64,000 bases of DNA from Burkholderiales bacterium (GCA_019745565.1 JAIESW010000067.1:124001-188000); one strand, 5' to 3'; numbered from the stretch's first letter, positions 42,603 through 51,529 are shown. Made by a program: numbers and translations. Notes: generated from the sequence alone by a model not told the origin.

Positions 42603-43286
42603 TCAGCGTGTCGCCCAGCCGCCACTCACCGGAAAGACCTGGCCCACGAAGCATTCCGCGGCGTCGCTGCACAGGTAGGCCGCGAACAGGGCATCCTCCC
42701 GCGCCGACACGAGACGCCCCAGCGGCACCTCGCGCTTCAATCGTTCCTGGAACGCAGGCTTCGCCTGCAACTCGGCCGGGAAATAGGTGGGGTTGTCGAC
42801 GAAGTTCTGCGCGATGGCATTGATGCGGATGCCGAGCGGGGCGAGTTCGACGCCGACAGCCTGCGCCCAGGCGAGCTGTGCGCCGCGCGCCGCGCTGTAG
42901 GACGACGTGCGCTTCATGCCGCGCAATGCCGAGGCGCTGCCCATGACGAGGAAGCGGCCCCGGCCCCGGGCCTGCATCTGCGGCAGCACCGCCTTCAGCA
43001 GGCGCGGCAACGGATCGACCATGTGCGCGAAGACGTGACGCCATTCGGCTTCGCTGACTTCGGCGGCCGGGGTCGAAGGTGCCGGCACGGCGAGATTCGC
43101 GAGCAGCACGTCGATGTCCCCTGCAGCGGCCACGGCCGCCGCAGCCGCTGCCGGCGCGTCGAGAGCCCGCGTGTCGGCCACGATCTCGGCACCGCATTCG
43201 GACAGGGTCGCCTGCAGTGCCGGACCCATGAACTGGTCGGCCTGCGTGAGCAGGATGCGCAGACGGGAGAGATCGATGGGCGGCAT
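42603..43286 (-). CDS. halohydrin dehalogenase-like SDR-fold protein
   Basis: 227 residues with an SDR fold but no NAD(P) glycine motif. The N terminus reads LLTQADQFMG, the T-x4-F-x-G pattern (T14, F19, G21) that halohydrin dehalogenases have at the cofactor site, where they bind halide. The catalytic residues are S117-x12-Y130-x3-R134 (MGSAS...SSYSAAR), with Arg instead of the SDR Lys, again the halohydrin dehalogenase triad. NFVDNPTYFPAE parallels the aromatic substrate loop of HheC, and GQVFPVSGGW the C-terminal part. Such enzymes turn vicinal halohydrins into epoxides and back. An ordinary inactive SDR is the alternative. It is upstream of the Kef-type antiporter. Confidence 0.75.
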   Translation of the reverse strand: MPPIDLSRLRILLTQADQFMGPALQATLSECGAEIVADTRALDAPAAAAAAVAAAGDIDVLLANLAVPAPSTPAAEVSEAEWRHVFAHMVDPLPRLLKAVLPQMQARGRGRFLVMGSASALRGMKRTSSYSAARGAQLAWAQAVGVELAPLGIRINAIAQNFVDNPTYFPAELQAKPAFQERLKREVPLGRLVSAREDALFAAYLCSDAAECFVGQVFPVSGGWATR

Positions 43287-43376
43287 GGGGAATCCCGGAA
43301 TGGCGCGCGAACGCCGATCCTCCGAAGCATAGCGGCACGCGCCGCCGCCGCAAGCTGATCGAGGGGGCGAGGCGCG

Positions 43377-45605
43377 TCAGCGCCGCCGGCCGCCTCCACC
43401 GCCATGGAAGCCATGTCCGGGGCCGCTGCGCCCAGGGGCTTGTGCGATCGCAACGTTGTGCGAAGGTGCGAAGCCGCGCCCGTCCGCGTTGTTGCCGAAG
43501 GAGCGGCCTTCGAACCGGTCGCTCAACGCCGGCGCGGGCATCGTACGATGCTCGAAGTTCATCGGTCGTCCGGGATTGTCGTGCCAGGAGGACGGTGAAC
43601 GTACCGAGGCTGCGCCGGGCGCCGGACCTGCCACCGGCGGCGTGGCGCGCTGGGCCGAGGGCGGTACCGTGATCCATTGGGACCGCGAGGGCGGCATCGA
43701 CGATCCGCCGGACCACGCGCGAGGCGCGGTTGCGTCACCCCGGACGATCGTCGGGAGCGATGCCGGTGTCGACGAACGGGACGGTCCTCCGGTGATCGAG
43801 AGGGGATGTGGAGCCGCTGCGCTGCCCCAGCGGTTGTAGACATTCGTGATCGTCGTCCGGTTTGCGACGAATTGCTGGGGCACGGGTGCTGCGGGAGCGA
43901 CGCGCGTAACGATGACCGTCGAGCCCCACGGCCCCCACCAGGGGCGGAAACCCCAGTAGGGGCGCGGATAGAACGGCGGTCCCCACGGACTCCACCAGGT
44001 GTCGCACCAGCCGAACCCGAAACCCCACGTGATCGGCGGGCTGTACCAGACCGTGCCGATCCATGGGCGATAGCGCCAGCCGGTGCCGTACACGACGGTG
44101 CCGCCCGCCACATAGGAACCCACGTAGCCCGACGTGTACCCCGTGGCGACGGCGTCGTCCCCTGATCCGTAGAGGCGGACGTAGGTCACGTAATGCAGCG
44201 GCGAACTCGGCGGGATGGCGTAGATCACGGGCGGTACGTACGTCGCGACCGACCACGGGCCCATGGGGTTCGATGCAACGAACCAGACACCGTTGTCGAG
44301 GGCATAGAAATCGTTGGCGTCCACGCGGATCACCGGCATGGGTGCGTTCACGGCGGATTGCAGGCGCGTCCCGGCGATGGGCTCGAACCGTGGCTCGCCG
44401 TCGTAGGTGATATCGAGCGTGGCCGCGTTGCGCTTGACGGTGGCCACCTGTGGCACGTTCGTCGCGATGACCGCCTCCTCCGCCTGCGGTGTGCCGGGCA
44501 CCGACGCACGCACGCCGGCGACGGGACTGTCGGGCGGGATCGCCGCGAAGTCCGCCGGCAGGCTCTCGCCCGGCAACCAGCGCCAGGGGCCGTCGCGCAG
44601 CGAATCCGACTGGAACCACCGCCCAGAAAGGAGCACGTAGTGCCGCCGGTTGCGCGAGTCGAGGAAGAGCTGGTTCGGCGAGTTCGTGACGTACGACAGC
44701 CGCGTGTTCGGGATCGCGGCGTACTGCGGCGGTCCGTCGGTCTGGATCAGCTCCGTCGGCGCCGCGCTGACCACGATCTCCGGCAGGCCGTTGCGACCGT
44801 TCTGCGGTCGTTCCAGCAGATCGACGCGGCCGGTGGCTGCGGCTTCGTCGCGCAACTCTTCGAGGCCCGCCGGCGCCGCCGCAATGGGTCCCCATGGCCC
44901 GTCGATCGCCGGCGCTTCGAACCAGGCCTTCGCCACCGCGAGCGAGTACCGGTTCGTCGCGCGATCCAGAACCAGAAACGCGCGCGTGTTGATGACTCGC
45001 GAGTACGAGGTGCCGTCGATCTCCCGCAGCGCCGGTTCGCCGTCCACCGGAACCAGCAGTGCCGGCTGATCGCGATAGACGATGCGCGGCGCTTCGTCGT
45101 GCGGCGGTCGCACGCGGAACAGACGCCGGGCATTGTCGATGTCGACGTCGGCCTGCAACCGGTCGAGGGGAACGCTCCAGCCATCATCGGGAAGCTGTTC
45201 GCGGAACGCGGCGAGGAACGCTTGCTCCCGTGCCGTCGCCGTCGGAAACCGGACCTTCGTGATCGCTATGTCGCGGATGGTGACCCGCCGCGATCCGGCG
45301 TCCACGATCGTGCGCGCCGTCAACGAGATCTCGCCGTAGTCGGGCCGGGCGGCAGCGCCCGCTTGCGCTCCCACGGCGGCGCGAGCGCGCAGGCGGTCAT
45401 CCTGCCATTCGTCGAATTGCGGGTAGTACATGGTGTACGTGACGCCGTCTGCAACGAATCGCAACGGCCACGTGGTCCCCGAGGGAGCTGTCGCGGATGC
45501 TGCAGGGACGGCACCGTCTTCCGCGGTGTCGGCAAGCACGGCTGCCGCGACTCCGCCGAGGCTGAGCGCATACAACGCACCAATGATGACGACTCCGGAT
45601 CTCAT
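43377..45605 (-). CDS. large exported Trp/Gly/Pro-rich protein of unknown function
   Basis: 742 residues. Signal peptide MRSGVVIIGALYALSLGGVAAAVLA. The N-terminal 500 residues contain repeated envelope-protein-like modules (FFALDNGVWF-type strands: NQLFLDSRNRRHYVLLSGRWFQSD, FYALDNGVWFVASNPMGPWSVATYVPPVIYAIP). Then comes a Trp/Tyr/Gly-rich part (WRYRPWIGTVWYSPPITWGFGFGW) and a low-complexity Pro/Ser tail ending HGFHGGGGGRRR. This resembles large Burkholderiales proteins sometimes annotated as carbohydrate-binding family V/XII or DUF3300-like, without experimental role. GAGGAGCG precedes ATG 45605. Secretion is certain from the signal; function is unknown. Confidence 0.75.
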   Translation of the reverse strand: MRSGVVIIGALYALSLGGVAAAVLADTAEDGAVPAASATAPSGTTWPLRFVADGVTYTMYYPQFDEWQDDRLRARAAVGAQAGAAARPDYGEISLTARTIVDAGSRRVTIRDIAITKVRFPTATAREQAFLAAFREQLPDDGWSVPLDRLQADVDIDNARRLFRVRPPHDEAPRIVYRDQPALLVPVDGEPALREIDGTSYSRVINTRAFLVLDRATNRYSLAVAKAWFEAPAIDGPWGPIAAAPAGLEELRDEAAATGRVDLLERPQNGRNGLPEIVVSAAPTELIQTDGPPQYAAIPNTRLSYVTNSPNQLFLDSRNRRHYVLLSGRWFQSDSLRDGPWRWLPGESLPADFAAIPPDSPVAGVRASVPGTPQAEEAVIATNVPQVATVKRNAATLDITYDGEPRFEPIAGTRLQSAVNAPMPVIRVDANDFYALDNGVWFVASNPMGPWSVATYVPPVIYAIPPSSPLHYVTYVRLYGSGDDAVATGYTSGYVGSYVAGGTVVYGTGWRYRPWIGTVWYSPPITWGFGFGWCDTWWSPWGPPFYPRPYWGFRPWWGPWGSTVIVTRVAPAAPVPQQFVANRTTITNVYNRWGSAAAPHPLSITGGPSRSSTPASLPTIVRGDATAPRAWSGGSSMPPSRSQWITVPPSAQRATPPVAGPAPGAASVRSPSSWHDNPGRPMNFEHRTMPAPALSDRFEGRSFGNNADGRGFAPSHNVAIAQAPGRSGPGHGFHGGGGGRRR

Positions 45606-45797
45606 GGCAGCGCTCCTCGATTCAGGGCCGGTACGGACCGGCGCGCGGTGCCTCAGCGTAGGAGCGCGATGCTTACGACAACCTTTCGCGACCGGACGGT
45701 CGCGACGCATCGAACCCGCGCCCTCATGCTCCAGTGACCGTCCGATCCCCCGGTAAGTTCAAGGACGGCGACCGCGCACCTTCGTCCGGACGGGGCG

Positions 45798-46100
45798 TCA
45801 GACCTTGAACGTGCGCCGGATCTCGGGCTGCACCAGATCGATGTACTCGGGATGCTTGCGCAGATAGGCCGCGATGAACGGGCACGCGGGGATCACGTGC
45901 TTGCCCTGCTTGCGCGCATCGTCGAGCACGCCCGCGGCGATGAATCCGCCGACGCCCTTGCCTTCGTGCTCCGGCAGGACCTCGGTGTGGGTGAACATGA
46001 TGCTGTCGGAGAGCAGGTTGTACTCGGAGTATCCGACCAGCACGGCGTCGTCGAAGGCCTCGTAGCGGTGCAGCGGATCGTTGTTCTTGAGTGTGAGCAT
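45798..46100 (-). CDS. YjdJ-type small GNAT acetyltransferase
   Basis: 100 residues of the small GNAT subfamily (YjdJ/GtlA-like). MFTHTEVLPEHEGKGVGGFIAAGVLDDARKQG carries the acetyl-CoA loop, followed by the diagnostic VIPACPFIAAYLRKHPEY. The family probably acetylates small amines; substrate unknown. Cytoplasmic. It starts 18 bp after the threonine-aldolase-like gene on the same strand and is likely co-transcribed with it. Confidence 0.87.
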   Translation of the reverse strand: MLTLKNNDPLHRYEAFDDAVLVGYSEYNLLSDSIMFTHTEVLPEHEGKGVGGFIAAGVLDDARKQGKHVIPACPFIAAYLRKHPEYIDLVQPEIRRTFKV

Positions 46101-46118
46101 GGTACGGTCGGGCGGCGG

Positions 46119-47297
46119 TCAACCCGCGAGCGCGCGGCGAAGCTGGTCTGCGAGCTTCGGACCGTTCGTGCGGTTCCAGGTTTCGTTGACGTTGAGTACG
46201 AAGACCGCGCCATCGTTCCCGCGCACCGGCGCCGGCATCACCACCCCTTGCGCGCGCATGCGCTCGGGCAGGGATTCGGCCTTCGCGTCGTTGACGATCA
46301 TCCGGAAGACGTTGGTGCCGTTGGTAACGCGCTCCACGCGCAGCGGTCCGCCGGTGGCAGCCTTCTGAAACTGATCGAACACGGTGATGGCGGACGCGAA
46401 TCGCCCGACGAAGCCCTCGGCGTAGCGCCGCGCCAGCATCGCAAACGGCCAGGCATTGAACAATGCACCCCCGAACATCCTGCGAGTATGCGCCATGCCG
46501 TCGAGCGCCGCGGCCGGTCCGGCGAGTATCGCGCCGTTCACCGAGTTGAAGCATTTCCAGAGCGAGACGTAGACCGTATCGAACGGCGCCGCGTAGTCCG
46601 CGGGAGCGATGCCGGTGTAGGCCGAAGCGATGAACATGCGCGCGCCGTCGAGGTGCAGGCCGATGCCGCGGCGGCGGGCTTCCGTACACACCCGCGTCAT
46701 CTCGGCGCGATCGAACAGCTCGCCGTAGCGACGACGTACCGGGGATTCGATCGAGATCGCTCCGATCGACGCGGCGACGCGCCCCGACGCCGTGCGGGCG
46801 ACGGCACGCTCCACCTCTGCCCATGTGAACGTGGCGCGGTCGGGCGCGAGCGGCAGCAGCGTCAGGCCGCTCAGCGTCTGGCTCGCGTCGCCGGTGTCGT
46901 TGTAGACGTGGCTCACGTCCTGCACGGCCGCGCGGCGGCGATTGCCGGCGAGCGCGCGCAGCGCGAGTTGGTTCGCGAGCGTGCCGGTGGGCATGAACAG
47001 CGCGCGCTCCTTGCCGAGGAGCCGCGCGAACCAGGCTTCGGTTTCCTCCACGATGCCGCCAAGGCCGTAGATGTCCATCGCGGGCGGTTGCGCCGCGCAC
47101 AGTCGCGCGAGTTCGGCGGAAACCTCCGCCGGGGTCAACGACAGCCCATCCTGCTCGAGATGGACCAGCGCCGATGCTTCGGATGCGGAATCGGATGGGG
47201 CGCTCATGGCCGGCAATGGTATGCCGAGCGCACTCGCCGCTGCCAGTTGTCCGAAGAAACGGCGGCGTGGGAGATCCTGCGATTCGAGCTTGCTCAT
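46119..47297 (-). CDS. threonine-aldolase-like PLP enzyme with Tat signal
   Basis: 392 residues. Residues 1-31 are a Tat signal (LPRRRFFGQLAAASALGIPLPAMSA). The body is a fold-type I PLP enzyme of the beta-eliminating lyase/L-threonine aldolase group: MPTGTLANQLALRALAG, the cofactor-Asp region GLHLDGARMFIAS, and the Schiff-base Lys in VYVSLWKCFNSVNGAILAGP (SLWK, where cytosolic threonine aldolases have SxSKG). Export of a PLP enzyme implies cytoplasmic cofactor loading before Tat transport. The substrate is unknown. The downstream partner is a small GNAT. Confidence 0.83.
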   Translation of the reverse strand: MSKLESQDLPRRRFFGQLAAASALGIPLPAMSAPSDSASEASALVHLEQDGLSLTPAEVSAELARLCAAQPPAMDIYGLGGIVEETEAWFARLLGKERALFMPTGTLANQLALRALAGNRRRAAVQDVSHVYNDTGDASQTLSGLTLLPLAPDRATFTWAEVERAVARTASGRVAASIGAISIESPVRRRYGELFDRAEMTRVCTEARRRGIGLHLDGARMFIASAYTGIAPADYAAPFDTVYVSLWKCFNSVNGAILAGPAAALDGMAHTRRMFGGALFNAWPFAMLARRYAEGFVGRFASAITVFDQFQKAATGGPLRVERVTNGTNVFRMIVNDAKAESLPERMRAQGVVMPAPVRGNDGAVFVLNVNETWNRTNGPKLADQLRRALAG

Positions 47298-47633
47298 GAC
47301 GGCATCCGGGCGACATCGCTGCCACACACCGCGACGGCAGCTTCGCGACGAAGGCTACCTCAAAACGTGGATGCAGCCGCGCGGCACCGGCGTGCGGCGA
47401 ACAGCGACTCGATCCTCCAGAGGACCCCAGCAAAGATTGCCGGCTTCGTGTCCATCGCTTTCGAGGATGAGCTGCTGCGCGGGAGATGCGTCGTGAGCGG
47501 CAGCGCGTTCACCCGCTCAGTGGTGATCTGGATCATGGCGGGACACAGGCGGTGACCCGCACCGGCCGGCTTGTCGGATCGGGCCGATGCGGATCCGGGT
47601 CGCCGTGTCAGACGACGGGGTGAGGAGAGGTCG
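47298..47633. other. intergenic region, nothing recognised
   Basis: 336 bp upstream of the Tat PLP enzyme gene and downstream of the next minus-strand gene. Frames crossing it on the plus strand are antisense extensions with no start signals or family features. No hairpin terminator was recognised. Confidence 0.4.
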
Positions 47634-48104
47634 TCATTGGCAGTTCCCCGACCACTTCACGGCAGAAGTCTTGCCGGCGAGCGGCGTGAACTCCCATTGC
47701 AGCGACCCCGAGGTCTTCGCGAACTTGCCGGTGCCGCCGACGAACTTCCCGGTGCCCTTGCCACCGGTGCCGTCCGTGACGACCCAATCCTCGTTCAGCA
47801 CGTCGCCGTCCTTGTCCCTGCGTGCGCAACTGCCGCTGCCGGTCGTCTTGCCTTCAGCAGTGGTGAGGAAGCTGCCGATGCACTCCCCCGAGACGAGATG
47901 GTAGGGCGCTGCCGGATCGTCGCCCACGGTCACGCTGGTCGCGCGCAGCGTTGCGAGCGTGGTGCCCTTGGAGATTTCCGTGGGTTCCCACGACACCACG
48001 TTGTTGATGTTCGTTCCGGAGCACTTTGCAGCGAGAGCAGAAACCGGTGCGGTAGTGCAGACGAGCAGCATACCGAGGCACAGCAGTTCGTTGCGTGCGT
48101 ACAT
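47634..48104 (-). CDS. small secreted protein with GGTGKF motif (allene-oxide-cyclase-like barrel)
   Basis: 156 residues: a signal peptide ending PVSALA, four cysteines in the mature part, and a glycine-rich C-terminal region GGKGTGKFVGGTGKFAKTSGSLQW. The G-T-G-K-F-x-G-[IAT]-x-G motif is typical of small beta-barrels of the dirigent/allene oxide cyclase-like superfamily. A divergent relative is encoded at 50999. No enzymatic role is known for the bacterial members. Confidence 0.72.
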   Translation of the reverse strand: MYARNELLCLGMLLVCTTAPVSALAAKCSGTNINNVVSWEPTEISKGTTLATLRATSVTVGDDPAAPYHLVSGECIGSFLTTAEGKTTGSGSCARRDKDGDVLNEDWVVTDGTGGKGTGKFVGGTGKFAKTSGSLQWEFTPLAGKTSAVKWSGNCQ

Positions 48105-48405
48105 GTTGTCTCCCTTTGGATGTTGGCGTCATGCCGCGTCGCCGGCCGGCGAGCGGATCCCCCGCGCGAGCCATGCATCACCGGAGATCGTCCGCACCGT
48201 CGGCTTGACGCAGCGGCGGTGGGAGAAGGTGCACCGAACTGCGGGTGCGGGCCACCCCGTCGCGCGGGGGGAGGCCACGTTACGGGCCGGCGGCTTACAG
48301 ATTGCCCACCGATTGGTTTGCGGGCCGGGATCGGACGCGCACGTGGCCCGGCAGCCCCGGCCGGAGCCCGATCGGCCCCCCGGCTCGCCCCGCGAGAGGC
48401 GGGAC
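48105..48405. other. intergenic region with a GC hairpin
   Basis: 301 bp. Near its right end CCCCGC-GAGA-GGCGGG (about 48389-48405) forms a stem-loop just after the stop codon of the HTH gene (minus strand), a possible terminator without a clear U tract. No gene seen. Confidence 0.4.
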
Positions 48406-48885
48406 TCAGCTCTTCGCGCGGCTCCGCGATTTCGGTTTGATGCCGAGCCCTTCCAGATACTTCTTCACGTCGCGCTTGCCGACCGACCGGAGCGCCACGA
48501 TCTTCTGGATCTGCTCGGCACGCGGGCGCGCATTGCCGAGTTCCCAGTTGTAGACCGACTGACCGGTCACGCCGAGCACCTTGCCCATCTCGGCAGCGGA
48601 CAACCCGAGGCGGGCGCGCAGCGACTTGAGGCCCTTGGCACCGAAGCGGATGGGCGTACCCGCCGATTCCGATGCCGATTCCGTTGCCGCCCCGGAAGCG
48701 CTTTTGCCGGCGCGCCGCCCGAATTGCGCGATCTGCTTTTCCAGGCTCGCAACTTTGGATTTGAGCGCGGCGATCGCGTGCCGGTACTGGGCGGAAGCCT
48801 TCTTGGTCGCGAGGAGTTCGGCGCGCAATTCCCGCCGCGCCAAACGCGTGATTTCCTGCTTGAGGATGGTGCCGATGTTGGGCAT
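48406..48885 (-). CDS. HTH DNA-binding protein with N-terminal coiled coil
   Basis: 159 residues. Residues about 1-55 are a charged helix or coiled coil (ITRLARRELRAELLATKK, ALKSKVASLEKQIAQFGRR), and the middle is Ala/Ser-rich. The C-terminal half is an XRE-type HTH (SLRARLGLSAAEMGKVLGVTGQSVYNWELGNARPRAEQIQKIV) with a basic tail. It resembles phage- or antitoxin-like MqsA/HigA regulators only in the HTH. ATG 48885 is preferred to an upstream TTG. Its promoter would lie in the long gap before the permease gene. Confidence 0.8.
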   Translation of the reverse strand: MPNIGTILKQEITRLARRELRAELLATKKASAQYRHAIAALKSKVASLEKQIAQFGRRAGKSASGAATESASESAGTPIRFGAKGLKSLRARLGLSAAEMGKVLGVTGQSVYNWELGNARPRAEQIQKIVALRSVGKRDVKKYLEGLGIKPKSRSRAKS

Positions 48886-49359
48886 GGACAACCTATAGTG
48901 TTTGACGAAGTTTTAAAGCGACCCGGGCCCAGGCCGTGCTGTGGATTGATGTCGAGACTTCTACGGACGAACGGTACTCCTTTCGTGCGCGCGCGGCGGG
49001 GTGCGCCTCGACCACTCGGAGTCCGGCGCCCCGTGCGGAGCCGGACAGTCAAAGTTTAGCGCAGTCCGGTCTTGGGGAGGGTTATCCACAGCCGACCGCT
49101 CGTGGGGCCCGGCGGCCAAGTCGGCGCGGCTTTCATCGCACCACTCCGGGGCGGCGGCGGCTGAAATAGTGCGCCGGATCGCCGGAGGCCGGAGGCCGCT
49201 GGCACCAACCCACTGAATCCTAAGCGGCCCGCGACGGGCGGCAGCTCGAACATCCGTGGTCCGCTTATTGCCGTTGCCTCCTTTAGCTCTGAGCGCCGCA
49301 AGGCCCTCGAGGCACCTCGGCCCACCGCACTGCGTGGCCACCAACAGGGGAGACGACGC
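48886..49359. other. divergent intergenic region with a perfect DnaA box
   Basis: 474 bp between the HTH gene and the permease gene. TTATCCACA at 49082-49090 is an exact DnaA-box sequence, but solitary. Near 49222-49265 AAGCGG...CCGCTT could close a leader hairpin of the permease mRNA. I looked for a purine, xanthine or guanidine riboswitch pattern and found none convincing. No gene seen. Confidence 0.45.
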
Positions 49360-50940
49360 ATGACGACGGCAAAACCGGCAATCTGGGTCCCCGGAGACTG
49401 GAACGCCTTCTTCGGTTTCGGCACCAACATTCTCGTCAACATGCTGGTGCTGACGGGCCTGCTCCGTTACGTGCTGCAGATGCCCGACGAGATCGTATTC
49501 GGACGCATACTGCCCGCGTGCGGACTGATGCTCTTCATGAGCACCATGTACTACGCGTACCTCGCGTACAAGCTCGCGCAGAAGACCGGCAGATCCGACG
49601 TGTGCGCGCTGCCTTCCGGCACCAGCGTTCCGCACATGTTCGTCGTCGTGTTCGTGATCATGCTCCCGATCAGCCTGAAGACGGGCAACCCGATCAAAGG
49701 GTGGGAAGCGGGGCTCGCCTGGGTCTTCATCCAGAGCTTCGTGCTCATGATCGGCGGCTTCATCGCGCCGTACATCCGTCGCATCACGCCGCGCGCCGCG
49801 CTGCTCGGCACCCTGGCCGGTGTGTCGATCGCGTTCATCTCGATGCGCCCCGCGCTGGAGATGTACATGACGCCGGTGATCGGCGTCGTGTGTTTCGCCA
49901 TCATCATCGCGAGCTGGTTCGGCGGCGTGCGCTACTACAAGGGCATTCCTGCCGGGCTGGTCGCCATTGCGGTGGGGATGCTGGTCGCCTGGGGTTCGGC
50001 ACTGCTCGGCTTCAGCTATGGCGGCATGAGTCTCGATAGGCTCGCCAACTCGTTCTCGAGCTTCGGCTTCTCGCTGCCGATCCCGGCGATCGGCCACGTG
50101 TTTTCCGGCTTCGAGTTTCTCGGGATCATCCTCATCACCGCGATCCCGTTCGGGATCTACGACCTGGTGGAAGCCATCGACAACGTCGAGAGCGCCTCGG
50201 CCGCCGGCGATAACTTCCCCACCACGCGGGTGCTGACCGCCGACGGCATCATCAGCCTGATCGGCTGCCTGATGGGCAATCCGTTCATCCTCGCGGTCTA
50301 CATCGGCCATCCCGGCTGGAAGGCGATCGGCGGGCGCATCGGCTACTCCGCGGCCACCGGCATCATGGTGATCCTGCTCTCGTGGCTGGGGATCATCGCG
50401 GTGATGATGTCGTTGATCCCGGTGGTGGCCATCGCACCGATCCTGCTGTACATCGGCATGTTGATCGGCGCCCAGGCCTTCCAGGAAACGCCGAAGAGCC
50501 ACGCACCGGCCGTCATCCTGACGCTCGTGCCGCATGTGGCGGCATGGGGCAAGCTGCAGATCGACAACGCGCTCGGCGCCGCGGGCACCAGTGCCGCCGC
50601 GGTGGGCATCGACAAGCTGGGACAGGTGGGCATCCTGTATCACGGCCTCGAGGTGCTGGGCGGCGGCGCGATCCTCACCAGTCTCGTGCTGGGTTCGGTC
50701 GCGGTCTTTCTGATCGAACGCGAGTACGTGAAGGCATCGGCGTTCGCATTGGTCGGCGCCGTCATGACCTTCTTCGGCTTCATGCACGGCGAGCACATCG
50801 GTTTCGCCCAATCGCCGACGGTGGCGCTCAGCTATCTCGCGGTGGCGGTAGTGCTGTTCGCGTGCAAGTACGCGACCGCTACGCCCAAGGCGGTGGAGCA
50901 TCACGAGCACGGCGGTCCGATCGCCGAGCCGGCGGGTTGA
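49360..50940 (+). CDS. purine/xanthine-type (NCS2/AzgA-like) permease
   Basis: 526 residues with about 12-14 membrane helices. The motifs SDVCALPSGTSVPHMFVVVF, WEAGLAWVFIQSFVLMIGG, IPFGIYDLVEAIDNVESASAAGDNFPTTRVL and GHPGWKAIGGRIGYS place it in the nucleobase:cation symporter-2 superfamily, nearest the AzgA-like branch. It imports a purine or related ring compound across the inner membrane; the exact substrate is unknown. GGGGAGAC precedes ATG 49360. The C terminus is a short His-rich cytosolic tail (VEHHEHGG). A strong terminator follows. Confidence 0.87.
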   Translation: MTTAKPAIWVPGDWNAFFGFGTNILVNMLVLTGLLRYVLQMPDEIVFGRILPACGLMLFMSTMYYAYLAYKLAQKTGRSDVCALPSGTSVPHMFVVVFVIMLPISLKTGNPIKGWEAGLAWVFIQSFVLMIGGFIAPYIRRITPRAALLGTLAGVSIAFISMRPALEMYMTPVIGVVCFAIIIASWFGGVRYYKGIPAGLVAIAVGMLVAWGSALLGFSYGGMSLDRLANSFSSFGFSLPIPAIGHVFSGFEFLGIILITAIPFGIYDLVEAIDNVESASAAGDNFPTTRVLTADGIISLIGCLMGNPFILAVYIGHPGWKAIGGRIGYSAATGIMVILLSWLGIIAVMMSLIPVVAIAPILLYIGMLIGAQAFQETPKSHAPAVILTLVPHVAAWGKLQIDNALGAAGTSAAAVGIDKLGQVGILYHGLEVLGGGAILTSLVLGSVAVFLIEREYVKASAFALVGAVMTFFGFMHGEHIGFAQSPTVALSYLAVAVVLFACKYATATPKAVEHHEHGGPIAEPAG

Positions 50941-50960
50941 CGCGTGCTGAGACGTGATGA

Positions 50961-50987
50961 AAAACGCCGGCTTCGAGCCGGCGTTTT
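50961..50987. terminator. bidirectional rho-independent terminator
   Basis: AAAACGCCGGCT-TCG-AGCCGGCGTTTT: a perfect 12-bp stem with A4 and T4 ends, between the permease gene and the convergent secreted-protein gene, so it can terminate both. Confidence 0.9.
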
Positions 50988-50998
50988 CCCTGATGCGC

Positions 50999-51529
50999 CT
51001 ACTCGTCCAACCAGTATTCGCCCGCCGACTGCTGCTCGAGCGATTTGGCTCCCGGCGCACGTGAGCCCGAGCCCCTCATCTGCCCGCGGATGCCCTTGAA
51101 CTTTCCCGTGCCTCCCAGGTAGTTTTCCACGAACGTGAAGTGTCTCGTCCCGTCAGGATCGGCCTGCGTGGTGCCGGTTGATCGGCTGAAGACCCTGTTG
51201 CCGTCTTCGAGGGTGTAGACGGTGTACGTGGTGAACGGGCCGTTGCCGCCGATGTAGTCACTGGATCCGCGGGTGAGGCTCTGTTTGACGAATACGCCGC
51301 CGAAGGCAAGGTCCCGCGCCGGGAAGCTGTAGCGGATCTCATAGACCCGGACCTGATGGCCCGGGATATCGTCGACGTCGATCGCATGTTCCTGGAGATA
51401 TTGCGAGGTCGTGGTCGGCGGGCGGGTGACCGAGTACTTCTGCTGGGCAGCAGCTTCGTCGGTGGAGATGCCCAGGCCGGCGCCTGAGAGCAGCAACAGA
51501 CCGATGGATGCACCAATGTGAGTGTTCAT
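50999..51529 (-). CDS. secreted allene-oxide-cyclase-like barrel protein
   Basis: 176 residues. Signal peptide MNTHIGASIGLLLLSGAGLGISTDEAAA, then a beta-barrel-like domain: VRVYEIRYSFPARDLAFGGVFVKQS, FTTYTVYTLEDGNRVFSRSTGT, and GGTGKFKGIRGQMRGSG. The last motif matches the dirigent/allene oxide cyclase-like superfamily, in which G-T-G-x-F-x-G-I-x-G is the family mark. It is related in architecture to the protein at 47634. Function in bacteria unknown. GGGGGAAAGAC lies just before ATG 51529. Confidence 0.75.
   Translation of the reverse strand: MNTHIGASIGLLLLSGAGLGISTDEAAAQQKYSVTRPPTTTSQYLQEHAIDVDDIPGHQVRVYEIRYSFPARDLAFGGVFVKQSLTRGSSDYIGGNGPFTTYTVYTLEDGNRVFSRSTGTTQADPDGTRHFTFVENYLGGTGKFKGIRGQMRGSGSRAPGAKSLEQQSAGEYWLDE

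Noticed and set aside
49082-49090. Perfect DnaA box TTATCCACA as a replication origin
   Set aside because: Solitary; there is no dnaA, dnaN, parAB, AT-rich unwinding region or cluster of boxes around it.
49200-49359. Riboswitch upstream of the purine-type permease
   Set aside because: A leader hairpin is possible, but I could not match the conserved core of the known purine, xanthine or guanidine riboswitches.
48961-51060. 699-codon His/Asp/Arg-rich frame on the minus strand
   Set aside because: Antisense to the membrane permease; its His/Asp/Arg-rich composition is the mirror of a hydrophobic plus-strand protein.
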